The notes below the pieces were generated by a model. That model made no database searches. It was not told where the DNA came from and worked only from the letters and a program-made list of their open reading frames with translations. 64,000 nt of DNA from NCBI GenBank assembly GCA_964528645.1, contig CAZGSR010000002.1, positions 1 through 64,000 of the forward strand, written 5' to 3'. A program made the position numbers and the translations under genes. Below are positions 8,350 to 16,567 of this stretch, piece by piece. The stretch comes from UBA5734 sp964528645 (GTDB taxonomy: Bacteria > Bacillota > Clostridia > Saccharofermentanales > UBA5734). The stretch's first letter is position 1. Each line of letters opens with the position of its first letter.

Positions 8350-9375
8350 TCACAGCAAGCCCGACACTTGCGATGAATCCGATTGGAAATACGGAGCATA
8401 CTTGGCAGCCAGCAGAATGGCTTCGACCATGCTGACGGCACTGGCGATCCCCTTGCCGGCGATGTTGAAGGCTGTGCCATGGTCGACCGACGTTCTCAGG
8501 AACGGCAATCCATTGGTGATGGCGATGGTCCGTTCAAAATCAAGTGTCTTGGTCGCGATATGGCCCTGGTCATGGTAGAGCGAGAGGACGGAGTGGTAAT
8601 GCCCCTGCAGAGCCAGGTGGAAAACCGAGTCGGCACCGACCGGCCCGACGACATCATACCCCTGGGCTTTTAGTTCAAGGACGGCTGGCTCAACGTCCGT
8701 CACTTCTTCGTCGCCAAACAGGCCGTGTTCACCGCTGTGCGGGTTCAACCCTGCGATGGCCATGGTTCCGGAACTGATGCCGAGTCGCCTCAGGGCCTCG
8801 GTGCAACGTTTGACATAGTCGATGATCCGGTCTTTTTTAACCATGTCGCAGGCCTTGCGCAACGAGACGTGCCGGCTGAGGAAAAATACGCGCATACCAT
8901 GGACTTCGAACATGGTCAGGGGATCCTGCGTCTGGGTCAGTTCGGCAAAAATCTCCGTATGCCCGATGAATGGCACATTGCCGGCGCGCAACGATTCCTT
9001 GTTGATGGGGGTTGTGGCCACCGCATCGACTTTCTTGGCATTCGCAAGCTCGATCGATTTGGCGATGTATTCGAAGGCTGCCTGACCGCACAGGGCAGAA
9101 ACTTGGCCGATTGTAAAGACTTCGGGATCTGCATTGGCCAGGTCGATCAGGTTCAGAACGCCGGCTTCATCCACGGCCTGGTCGGGGCTTGTGACTGGAT
9201 GGATGCGCAAAGACAGCTGGCAGACCTGCATGGCATGAGTCAACGCCCGCTGGTCGCCGATGACCAGACAAACGGCCGTTTTCTGGACTTGCTCGTCGGC
9301 GATCGCTTTGACGACGATTTCCGGGCCGATACCGGCTGGATCGCCCATGGGGATTGCAATCAATGGTTTGTTCAT
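8350..9375 (-). CDS. pdxA2: PdxA2-type 4-phospho-D-threonate dehydrogenase
   Basis: 341 residues from the ATG at 9375, with GAGGT upstream. The PdxA family signature is present: 'PLIAIPMGDPAGIGPEIVVKA' start (first 21 residues, split as PLIAIPMGDPAGIG + PEIVVKA), 'TTPINKESLRAG', 'GHTEIFAEL', 'GLNPHSGEHGLFG' and 'HDQGHIATKTLDF', the last two carrying metal-binding His residues. PdxA proper oxidises 4-phosphohydroxythreonine for vitamin B6. The PdxA2 branch, encoded next to DUF1537 kinases, oxidises and decarboxylates 4-phospho-D-threonate or -erythronate to dihydroxyacetone phosphate (established). The neighbouring kinase and lack of other B6 genes favour the catabolic role. Confidence 0.9.
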   Translation of the reverse strand: MNKPLIAIPMGDPAGIGPEIVVKAIADEQVQKTAVCLVIGDQRALTHAMQVCQLSLRIHPVTSPDQAVDEAGVLNLIDLANADPEVFTIGQVSALCGQAAFEYIAKSIELANAKKVDAVATTPINKESLRAGNVPFIGHTEIFAELTQTQDPLTMFEVHGMRVFFLSRHVSLRKACDMVKKDRIIDYVKRCTEALRRLGISSGTMAIAGLNPHSGEHGLFGDEEVTDVEPAVLELKAQGYDVVGPVGADSVFHLALQGHYHSVLSLYHDQGHIATKTLDFERTIAITNGLPFLRTSVDHGTAFNIAGKGIASAVSMVEAILLAAKYAPYFQSDSSQVSGLL

Positions 9376-9439
9376 GTTGGACCTCATTTCATTCGTAATT
9401 TTATTGAAGTCAAAATTCAATTGCTGGACATGCCAGGTG

Positions 9440-10756
9440 TTATTCCTGGTCCTCAACTCTGGCCAGCAGGTAATCAACACAGCGGATGATGGATTGGGTA
9501 TCGCCTGCCATGCCGCCTTTGGTGACCATCTTCATGCCGCTGTGTTTACCGTCGAGCAGGATGCCGAACGCGACCAAGGGTTCAACTTCATCCATCAACC
9601 GCATACCGCTTGACCCAAAGAGATGGCCGACGGCAATGGTGATGTCGCCACCACTGGTATAAAGTCCTTTAAAGCGTGAATCTGCAGATAGGACTTTGTC
9701 AGTCATTTCAGCGATGGAATCATTGACTCGATGGGACAATTCGTCCTCTGAGTGACCTGTTTGTGCTGCAATAGCAGCAAAATCGACGCGTTGTTCAGGA
9801 TACAGACCACAGCCGACCATGCAATTCACGGCATAGGAGTCACATTCAGCCAACAGGGCTGATGCAACCCGCTGCATTTCGGCCTGGCGTCGTTCCTCGC
9901 CCATTAAAAGCTCGCCCGTCTGAATCAGGACCGTATTGATTTTACGATTCAGTTCCAAGGCATGCAGCTGTTGCCGGGTGACATCATTGACACTCCCGAT
10001 CGACAAGAGGATCTTGGCCTGGCTTTGGGGCTTGGTTTCTTCTACCAGGTTGGCCATTTCTGACGTGGCTGCAGCCGTAAACGGACCGGGATCGACACTG
10101 ATGAATGGGATCCGGCTTTGAACAGCCAGCTGGGCGATCCGCTTCAGATCATCGTCACTGACCGCGTCAAAGATGACAATCCGGACGCCTTCCTGCTGGA
10201 GACCCTGTAATTTGGCGACGATTTCGTCATCAGGCCTTTCCAAATCCTCCAGAAATAAAGAAGCGACGGGATATTGGGACTGTTCCTGGTAAAGCTGACT
10301 GGTTTTGGAGGTGAAGACAGGGTTTTTCGGATCATGGATCACGGCGGTCCGGTTAAGCGGGATGCCGTTGACCAGCAGGTAGCCGCCGACATGCGTCCGG
10401 CTGGCTTGAGGATAACAGGGTACGACAAAAGCCATGGTCTCGGGTCCGAGGCAATCCAACAGGGCGTCTGTCTCAAAACCGAGGTTGCCGCGCAAGGTGC
10501 TGTCAATCCGCTTGGCGAAAAGCTGGACTGTCATGCCGGAGAACGCTTCGGCGGTTTTCCTGACAACCTGGTAGGCCTCTTGTGCGGGGATGGAACGGGA
10601 ATTGGTTGAAATCGAGATGGCTTTCTGGGTGGCCAATTGCAACAAATCCGCTGAATGGATATCGAGGATGGTCAAGGTTGGAAAACCTTTCTTTTTCAGC
10701 AGGACGCCTGTGGCATTGGCGCCGGTGAAATCATCGGCAATGATTACGGTGTGCAT
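9440..10756 (-). CDS. dtnK: Four-carbon acid sugar kinase (DUF1537), D-threonate/D-erythronate kinase type
   Basis: 438 residues from the ATG at 10756. The N-terminal domain starts 'VIIADDFTGANATGVLLKKKG', the DUF1537 hallmark (Asp-Asp followed by Thr-Gly). Further motifs are 'AKRIDSTLRGNLGFE' and 'VVPCYPQASRTHVGGYLLV' for substrate binding, and a C-terminal nucleotide-binding part with 'GLYTSGGDITIAV' and 'DGKHSGMKMVTKGGMAG'. DUF1537 enzymes phosphorylate acid sugars at O-4 or O-3 (established). The pairing with pdxA2 predicts D-threonate or D-erythronate; the exact isomer cannot be told. The start overlaps the end of the regulator gene by 13 bases, implying coupling. Confidence 0.9.
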   Translation of the reverse strand: MHTVIIADDFTGANATGVLLKKKGFPTLTILDIHSADLLQLATQKAISISTNSRSIPAQEAYQVVRKTAEAFSGMTVQLFAKRIDSTLRGNLGFETDALLDCLGPETMAFVVPCYPQASRTHVGGYLLVNGIPLNRTAVIHDPKNPVFTSKTSQLYQEQSQYPVASLFLEDLERPDDEIVAKLQGLQQEGVRIVIFDAVSDDDLKRIAQLAVQSRIPFISVDPGPFTAAATSEMANLVEETKPQSQAKILLSIGSVNDVTRQQLHALELNRKINTVLIQTGELLMGEERRQAEMQRVASALLAECDSYAVNCMVGCGLYPEQRVDFAAIAAQTGHSEDELSHRVNDSIAEMTDKVLSADSRFKGLYTSGGDITIAVGHLFGSSGMRLMDEVEPLVAFGILLDGKHSGMKMVTKGGMAGDTQSIIRCVDYLLARVEDQE

Positions 10757-11526
10757 GTTAAACTCCCTTCGGCACGCAGGATCATGATTCCTTTTTCGTC
10801 GATTTTTTTCAGTTCACCGGGAGAAAAGCTGCGATCCGTTATGACTCCGGTAAATTGATCCAGATTGCAGACGCTGACCATCGACTGCTGGTAAAATTTG
10901 CTCGAATCAGCCACCAGGAAATTGCGGCTGCTGACGGATAGGATTTTCTGCTTGAAATAGGCTTTTTCGATCGTCGGTGATAGGACCTGGTAGGTAGCAT
11001 CGATCGCCATGGCACCGATAAAGGAAACGTTGAAACGAAATCGGCTGAGCATGTCCAGCGCCGTCTCACCAAACAAAGTCCCGGTTTCTCTCTGGACTTG
11101 TCCGCCAATCAGGAAAAGGGTCACATCTGTTGTCTGCAAATAGGAGGCGATCGCCAGATCGTTTGTGAAAACCGTCAGGTTGCTGCGCTTTTTAAGCAGT
11201 GGTGCGATTTCGAAAGTGGTCGTGCCTGAATCGAGAAACAGGACATCCCCGTCACGGATCTGTTCAATGGCCTTGCAGGCGATGGCTTGCTTGCTGGTAT
11301 GATGCTCGCTTTTCTTTAAGTCGTAGTCTTTCTCGCGACTGGTCTCGGCCCGGTAAGTGGCCCCACCGTAGCAACGCTCGATGACCCCTTTGGCTGACAG
11401 CCTGTCAAGGTCGCGCCGGATGGTCATGAGGCTGACGTCGAGTTGCTGGGCCAGTTCCTCGACCGTCAGAAAGCCCTGCTCAATCACCAGATTCTGGATA
11501 ATTTCCAAACGCTCAGCACCTAGCAT
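10744..11526 (-). CDS. DeoR-family transcriptional regulator of the acid-sugar operon
   Basis: 260 residues from the ATG at 11526. The N-terminal winged helix reads 'ERLEIIQNLVIEQGFLTVEEL' then 'LDVSLMTIRRDLDRLSAKGVIERCYGGA', the DeoR signature. The C-terminal sugar-phosphate sensing domain has 'DGDVLFLDSGTTTFEIA', 'TNDLAIA', 'GGQVQRETGTLFG' and 'KILSVSSRNFLVADSSKF'. DeoR members respond to phosphorylated sugars, so the effector here is plausibly a tetronate phosphate or DHAP (inference). It is first in the operon, so it probably autoregulates through the direct repeats at 11597-11636. Confidence 0.9.
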   Translation of the reverse strand: MLGAERLEIIQNLVIEQGFLTVEELAQQLDVSLMTIRRDLDRLSAKGVIERCYGGATYRAETSREKDYDLKKSEHHTSKQAIACKAIEQIRDGDVLFLDSGTTTFEIAPLLKKRSNLTVFTNDLAIASYLQTTDVTLFLIGGQVQRETGTLFGETALDMLSRFRFNVSFIGAMAIDATYQVLSPTIEKAYFKQKILSVSSRNFLVADSSKFYQQSMVSVCNLDQFTGVITDRSFSPGELKKIDEKGIMILRAEGSLTCTP

Positions 11527-11596
11527 AAATCCTCGTTCCTTTTCGCCCGGCCTGCCATTATGATCTGGAATAGATCATCGCAGGGTCTACATGTTG

Positions 11597-11636
11597 TTTG
11601 TTTGATGTTGAAAGACTGTGATCGACTTTGTTTGAT
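11597..11636. promoter_or_regulatory. Candidate DeoR operator: two direct repeats
   Basis: TTTGTTTGAT occurs at 11597-11606 and again at 11627-11636, spaced 30 bp (about three helical turns), just downstream of the promoter. Direct repeats of this kind are typical DeoR-family operators. Confidence 0.5.
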
Positions 11637-11647
11637 CTGATAAGCTG

Positions 11648-11675
11648 ATTATAAGGTGATTGCCATATTAGTCAA
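11648..11675 (-). promoter_or_regulatory. Sigma-70-type promoter of the acid-sugar operon
   Basis: On the minus strand: TTGACT (11670-11675), 16-base spacer, TATAAT (11648-11653). It lies about 120 bases upstream of the DeoR start. Confidence 0.75.
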
Positions 11676-11830
11676 TTGGAAATCAGATGAATTCAAAATG
11701 ATTATGCAGATAGACAAGTTCATGTGATGAAACTTATCGAAATTGATATTTAATTAAACTCGTCGAACAACAAGTCACAGAACGCCACAACGAAGCGCAC
11801 AGGTAAGGTGCCATCTCCACCCAAGTGGTC

Positions 11831-11898
11831 CCTATGCAAACTGGCCTTATCAAATCAGGTAAAATTGACCGATTTGATAAGGCCAGTTTGCTTAGGGA
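11831..11898. repeat. 68-bp hairpin repeat, family B copy 2
   Basis: Same 25-bp arms as copy 1 with one mismatch in the right arm (CTTAGGG instead of CATAGGG). It abuts the truncated end of the methyltransferase relic at 11902. Confidence 0.85.
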
Positions 11899-11901
11899 GT
11901 T

Positions 11902-12090
11902 TCTCGATCGTTTCCAGCATTCGGGGATTGATGTCGAGGGCAGACACCGTCTGCGCACTCATTCGCGACGCTTTTCCCACACTTTGGTCCAGTTTGCCGT
12001 CCATGAAAATAGCGGATTTTCACTTTCCTGCGAATGTGGCGTTTATACACCCAAGGGATCAGCCAGCTTTTTCGTTAGTGCGATTTGCAT
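11902..12090 (-). pseudogene. Relic of a second pRiA4b-type/methyltransferase gene pair
   Basis: From the ATG at 12090 the minus strand reads 'MQIALTKKLADPLGV', stop, then in the same frame 'ENPLFSWTANWTKVWEKR', stop. This matches the first ~40 residues of the protein at 5274-6380. Immediately after, from 11962, it reads 'MSAQTVSALDINPRMLETIE', nearly identical to the methyltransferase at 4657-5262 (about residues 68-87). Everything between is deleted, and the fragment stops at hairpin repeat copy 2. It sits five bases after the MoaE-like gene's stop. Confidence 0.85.
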
Positions 12091-12094
12091 GGTT

Positions 12095-12508
12095 TTACTT
12101 CCTTGAAAATAACTCTGTTTCCATGACGCAGTTGGTTTTGAGTTCTTCGACCAAAGCCTGCAGGGCTGCCACCACATGAGGGCGGATGTCACCGCCGACC
12201 AGGACCAGCATGATGTCATCACCAACGTCAAGCTGCCCCTCGTTCAGCCAGGCCCGCACATAATAGATCCCTTCCATCCTCATAGCCATTGCGACTGCAT
12301 CGCTGACCTTTTGCGCATCGTAGGAAAACAACAGACCAGTGACCGGCAGCGTGCCTTCTTCGTTCAGCCGCACGTGCGCCTTGGCCGTCTTGCGTACGAC
12401 GCCGTTGTGAAAAAGATACATCCCACAGTTGGCTGCGCGCGGGTCTGACTTGGCTTCTTTGAGCCAAAGGTCCATGGACGGGATTTCATTTTTGTCCGTC
12501 TTGCTCAT
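12095..12508 (-). CDS. MoaE-like protein (molybdopterin synthase large-subunit family)
   Basis: 137 residues from the ATG at 12508, with AGGAGG upstream. The middle and end resemble MoaE: 'HVRLNEEGTLPVTGLLFSYD', then 'GIYYVRAWLNEGQLDVGDDIMLVLVGGDIRPHVVAALQALVEELK' (seen as short blocks: 'YVRAWLNEGQLDVGDD', 'GDIRPHVVAALQALVEELK'), ending in 'METELF'. In MoaE a lysine near the C-terminus takes part in sulphur transfer; here 'VEELKTNC' could supply it. The N-terminus ('GMYLFHNGVVRKTAKA') differs from classical MoaE, and no other moa/moe genes are nearby, so the role in molybdenum cofactor synthesis is uncertain. Confidence 0.7.
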   Translation of the reverse strand: MSKTDKNEIPSMDLWLKEAKSDPRAANCGMYLFHNGVVRKTAKAHVRLNEEGTLPVTGLLFSYDAQKVSDAVAMAMRMEGIYYVRAWLNEGQLDVGDDIMLVLVGGDIRPHVVAALQALVEELKTNCVMETELFSRK

Positions 12509-12619
12509 GACTGCCCTCCTCCTGATCATTGCGTTGGCACCGTATTCAAGTACATGGTAACACGACCTGGCCTGGCGCAAGGATTTGATTTTCCACAGCT
12601 GGCGTGTCCCCAGCCAGAT

Positions 12620-12687
12620 CCCTACGCAAACTGGCCTTATCAAACTAAGTGATTTTGCCCATTCTGATAAGGCCAGTTTGCGTAGAA
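12620..12687. repeat. 68-bp hairpin repeat, family B copy 3
   Basis: Arms carry 'CCTACGCAAACTGGCC' and its complement, with TAC/GTA where copy 1 has TAT/ATA, a paired change. It lies in the divergent gap between the MoaE-like gene and the CPBP gene. Confidence 0.85.
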
Positions 12688-12733
12688 ACTTGTATTATGA
12701 TAGAGGTACCAGACATTTGCAGGGGGATCATAC

Positions 12734-13528
12734 ATGCGCGAGAAACATGACTTCTGGAAATCATTTTTGATTTTACTAGCGGTGGGTCTCATCGGAGTCC
12801 TGACGTTGCCGATTGCGATCCTCCCCAGCCTGGCTCGAGTCCAGCAAATCCAGCCCGAACTCTTGCAACTGCCGATCCCGCTGCTCGTGATATTGTCCTT
12901 GCTCCAGCCAGCCATGCTGCTGGCCATAGCCGTTGCGATTGGCTGCCTGCTGGCCCCTCGAACTGGCCTGGTCTCCCTGCTGTCTGAAAAAATGACCCGT
13001 CACACGCCCGTTTGGCCACACCTCAGCAGCACCGTCCCTCAGTCAGCGGCATTGGGTTTGCTATTGGCCGCACTGATCACCCTGCTGGACCGCCTGTTTT
13101 TACCCTTCATGGGCGCCGAGTTCCAATCACTGGTATCCGCGGAGGGCAATTCCTACCTCCAGCTGCTCCTGGGCCTGCTCTATGGCGGCATCACGGAGGA
13201 ATTGCTGTTGCGCTGGGGCCTGATGTCGCTCTTTGTCTGGCTCGGCTGCCTGCTGGCCAAGCGAATTTCAAAGCAATCCGCCACGGTATGCCAGCTAACA
13301 CCCGTGATTGCCTGGTCGGCCATAGTTCTGGCCGCCATCCTGTTTGGTCTCGGTCACCTGCCTGCCCTGGCCGCCTCCGTCACCCTGACCACACCGATCA
13401 TCCTGCGCACCGTTCTGCTCAACGCGCTGGGTGGCCTCGTCTTTGGCTGGCTCTTCTGGCGCAAAAACCTCGAGTCAGCCATGATCGCCCACGCCATGAC
13501 CCATGTTGGTTTTTTTATCATAGGATGA
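12734..13528 (+). CDS. CPBP-family intramembrane metalloprotease
   Basis: 264 residues from an ATG with GGGGG upstream. Seven or so membrane segments. The catalytic motifs of the CAAX-protease/bacteriocin-processing family are visible: 'GITEELLLRWGLM' (EExxxR-type), 'FGLGHLPAL' with a His, and 'NLESAMIAHAMTHVGFF' with further His residues near the C-terminus. Family members process peptides in the membrane or give self-immunity to bacteriocins; the substrate here is unknown. It is followed 16 bases downstream by the group II intron and preceded by hairpin repeat copy 3. Confidence 0.85.
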   Translation: MREKHDFWKSFLILLAVGLIGVLTLPIAILPSLARVQQIQPELLQLPIPLLVILSLLQPAMLLAIAVAIGCLLAPRTGLVSLLSEKMTRHTPVWPHLSSTVPQSAALGLLLAALITLLDRLFLPFMGAEFQSLVSAEGNSYLQLLLGLLYGGITEELLLRWGLMSLFVWLGCLLAKRISKQSATVCQLTPVIAWSAIVLAAILFGLGHLPALAASVTLTTPIILRTVLLNALGGLVFGWLFWRKNLESAMIAHAMTHVGFFIIG

Positions 13529-13544
13529 TTTAGGGTGCCAGACC

Positions 13545-15430
13545 GTGTGTCCTGAATGGACAGTTGCAAAGAAAGGGAAGGTGATGTAACGAGCAACTGA
13601 ACAATGCTTTGCTAAAGATGGAGGTAGGTCCTCCGAAATCGGCATTCAGGTGCTGATTTCAAACCACCCCTGGGTGCTGAGGTCAAAAGCCTTGGTGCTG
13701 AGCGCAGAGGGAAAAGACTGGAGAAACCGGTCAGGTAAGTGCCTTGAAGCTGAACGAAAGTGAACAGCTGATGAAACGTCGTTAACCTATTAAAGAGCGA
13801 GTCAAAACCGGGGACAGGGTCTGGTCACCGGGAAGAGTCTGGAGGAAACCTGATTACTGACCAGATGGCCGACGGCGTATAAGCTGCAGGAGCAAGGCAT
13901 AGGCTTTGGCAAGGAACAGGAGAAGCCTGTCGTCTTGATGACAAGCGAGAAATCCAAGCGCAGACACGACGAGGATGAGAGTAGCGAAGCAAGACACAGG
14001 TGCGGATGGATTCGTAGTAGTGATGAAGTGGTTGTAATGGCCGTGGAGCGAAGGGATCCAGTCATCTTAACTTCTAAGTTGAACAACCAGAAATGGGAGG
14101 ACTTGATGAAAGAAGGGAAATCGTTTGAGATCTCACAACAGTTGGTGCTGGAAGCCTACAAACGCGTTAAAGCGAATCATGGGGCACCCGGCATTGATGG
14201 CGAAGACTTTGCGAGCTTCGAAAAGGATCTGAAGAACAACCTGTACAAACTCTGGAACCGGATGGTGTCGGGAAGTTACTTCCCAAACCGGTTAAAGGAG
14301 TGGAAATTCCCAAGAAGAATGGCAAAAAGCGATTGCTCGGCATTCCAACGATTGCCGATAGGACAGCCCAAATGGTGGTCCGCATGTGCTTTGAACCGCT
14401 GGTGGAACCGATGTTTCATGAGGACTCTTATGGGTATCGGCCGAACAAATCAGCAATCGATGCAGTGCGGGCAACCCGAGAACGGTGCTGGAAAATGAAC
14501 TGGGTGCTGGAATTTGATATTGTTGGATTATTCGACAATATTGATCACGACCTGATGATGCAGGTGGTGCGCAAGCACACCGACAGCAAATGGATGATCC
14601 TATACATCGAACGATTCCTGAAGGCAGACATGATTATGCCGGATGGAACAGTTAAGAAAAGGACTTCCGGAACCCCGCAAGGGGGCGTTATTTCACCGGT
14701 GCTAGCAAACCTTTTCATGCACTATGCATTTGATCGCTGGATGATCGCCCAGAACCCGGGAAATCCCTGGGCCAGATATGCTGATGATGCTGTCATCCAC
14801 TGCCGAAGCAAAGAGGAGGCCGAACAACTACTTGGCCGACTTAAGAAAATAATGACCGCTTGCAAGCTGGAATTACACCCGGACAAGACTCGGATTGTTT
14901 ACTGTCGCAAAGAAACCAACAGCCCGCGACAGGAACATGAGAGTTTTGATTTTCTGGGATACACGTTTCGGATGCGCTGGGTCAAGACAAAGCGGGGAAA
15001 CTGGTTTCACGCCTTTTCCCCAGCAGTCAGTAAAGCGGCTGCCCAACAGTTCAGGGATAAAATAAGGGAATTTCGTACGAAAGGGTCTCTCTGGACGCCA
15101 GAAGAAATGGCACAGAGAATGAATCCTGTGATCCGGGGCTGGGCGAATTACTTTACTCATTTCAACAAAAAGGAAGCGCGACTAAAAGGTTTGGACTATG
15201 TGAATCTCATGCTAATGGAATGGGCAAGAAGAAAATACAAGAGATTGCAACGGAGTAGAAGGCAAGCCTTTATCTGGTTAGGCCAGCTGGCCAAAAGATC
15301 TCCTGATTTGTTCTACCAATGGCAATTGGGCTACAGGCCCAGCGACTTGATGACAAGAGCTGGATGACGGGAGACTGTCACGTCCAGTTCTGTGAGAGGC
15401 TCGGGGGGAAGTTCCCCGGGCCTACTCGAC
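13545..15430 (+). mobile_element. Group II intron with a frameshifted reverse transcriptase
   Basis: The proposed 5' end is GTGTG at 13545, close to the GUGYG consensus, followed by structured non-coding sequence to about 14100. The RT/maturase frame occupies 14106-15367. Right after its stop region is a domain V-like hairpin (15355-15392, 'GAGC...GTTC' with 'GATGACGGGA') and a domain VI-like stem ('GGGGGGAAGTTCCCC'), ending 'CCTACTCGAC' at 15430. The boundaries are inferred from consensus, not by comparison with an empty site. Insertion is 16 bases after the CPBP gene stop. Confidence 0.85.
14106..15367 (+). pseudogene. ltrA: Group II intron reverse transcriptase/maturase, broken by one frameshift
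   Basis: Translation from 14106 (GGGAGG upstream) gives the RT N-terminus 'ISQQLVLEAYKRVKANHGAPGIDG'-type text up to 'FPNRLKE', then shifts by one base near 14298-14302 and continues 'VEIPKKNGKKRLLGIPTIADR'. A single missing G (GAGGTG to GAGTG) explains it. Downstream all RT blocks are intact: 'FDIVGLFDNIDHDLM', 'GTPQGGVISPVLANLFMHY', the catalytic 'YADD' (in 'RYADDAVIHC'), and the maturase domain with 'RGWANYF'. No HNH endonuclease domain follows. It may be dead, or the shift may be a sequencing error. Confidence 0.85.
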
Positions 15431-15690
15431 TCAAACAAAGAAAGTATCTCCGCTGATCGGATGTGTGATACAATCAATATATAGACATAATAAGCAAAAT
15501 TTATAAAATCTGGATGCGAAGAAGGTCTGATCTTATTTGGACGCTTGATCAGGCCAGAGCGAACAGCGTAACCGGCCAAGTCGAGGGTCGGTTTTTTTGT
15601 GTAAAGGAGGTGTTGCGACCGCCAGATTATGCATTTGGCTGTCATGCAGATCATTTGTGACTCGAGCTTGAGTTTTAAGGAGTGGTGAAA
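15431..15690. other. Leader region of the small secreted peptide
   Basis: Contains a possible extended -10 (TGTGATACAAT, 15462-15472) and, about 100 bases later, the terminator hairpin at 15570-15598, then a strong AAAGGAGG followed by a short frame from GTG that ends quickly. This order (promoter, terminator, gene) could indicate attenuation, but no known riboswitch was recognised. Confidence 0.35.
15570..15598 (+). terminator. Terminator hairpin upstream of the small secreted peptide
   Basis: AACCGGCC (15570-15577) pairs with GGTCGGTT (15586-15593) around an eight-base loop, followed by a run of seven T. Confidence 0.65.
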
Positions 15691-15840
15691 ATGAACAGTA
15701 AAACTTGGAAAAAGACAATCAGTTTCTTATTGTTTCTTGCGCTTCTGATGAGTGTTACAGGTTCTGTTTTGGCCGCAAAGCCTTCCGCCTCGTTTGATGT
15801 TGATTATTATAGTGTTCATTCAGATGGTACGCTATTCTGA
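15691..15840 (+). CDS. Small secreted peptide, 49 residues
   Basis: ATG at 15691 with AAGGAG eight bases upstream. Residues 1-28 are a clear signal peptide ('SFLLFLALLMSVTGSVLAA' is the hydrophobic core and cleavage region), leaving about 20 residues ending 'YYSVHSDGTLF'. It may be a genuine secreted or signalling peptide, or the 5' remnant of a longer exported protein cut by deletion; the decayed AraC-type gene that follows 24 bases later makes the second option credible. No family recognised. Confidence 0.55.
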   Translation: MNSKTWKKTISFLLFLALLMSVTGSVLAAKPSASFDVDYYSVHSDGTLF

Positions 15841-15864
15841 TAGCATAGGGCAAGGAGGTGGTGC

Positions 15865-16522
15865 ATGATGTCTGATTCGACACAGGAAAAGGCCGTTGCC
15901 ATCATGCAGGCTTATATTGATGCGCATCTACAACAACCCATCTCTTTGCTGGATCTGGCCAAGAGCTGTGGCTATTCTCCGTATCATGCCTCCCGCTTGT
16001 TCAAACAAGTGACAGGTAAGACGCCATTTGACTACATTTACAGGAACTGTTTTTATCCAAGTCATTGAACGACCTGAGCGCCATATGATCTTGAAGCGTG
16101 GGTTCCAGGCTAAGGATTATTACACCTATTGCGAAGAAGTCGGCTGTGATGTCTGGTCCGAGCTGACAGAAATCAAGGACGCACTGTATGAGCCGGCTGG
16201 ATTCTGGCTGCCTGCTTCTCTGCAGCTCCCCAGTACGTCCGAGTATGTCCAGGGGGTCGAAGTGCCTGTCGATTACAGCGGACCCATACCGGAGGGGTAT
16301 GACCGCATTGAACTGCAACCGTGCCTGGTGATGGTTTTCCAAGGCCCGCCCTTCAAGGATGAAGATTATGAAGCGGCCATTGGCTCGCTCTGGGACATCA
16401 TGGCCACCTATGATCCGGGCTTGTATGGATTTGCCTGGGCCGATGATGAGGCACCCCGTTTCCAGCTGGAACCACAGGGGTATCGCGGCTACATCGAAGG
16501 TCGGCCTGTCCGGCGGGTCTGA
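15865..16522 (+). pseudogene. AraC-type regulator with GyrI-like effector domain, internal deletion
   Basis: The first frame (15865-16068) gives the first AraC helix-turn-helix: 'ISLLDLAKSCGYSPYHASRLF' then 'KQVTGKTPFDYIYRNC', where intact proteins continue 'RxxxLxxAA'. From about 16040 the next frame gives 'VIERPERHMILKRGF', 'YYTYCEEVGCDVWSEL', 'ALYEPAGFWLPASL', 'VEVPVDYSGPIPEGYDRIEL' and 'YGFAWADDEAPRFQLEP', a full GyrI-like small-molecule-binding domain. The second AraC helix-turn-helix is missing and the frame changes at the junction, so the gene cannot make a normal regulator. A GyrI-only product starting at 16028 is conceivable. Confidence 0.85.
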
Positions 16523-16567
16523 ATGACCCCTCGCGAAGGCTCATTCAACTTCATCTTCAGACAGAAA

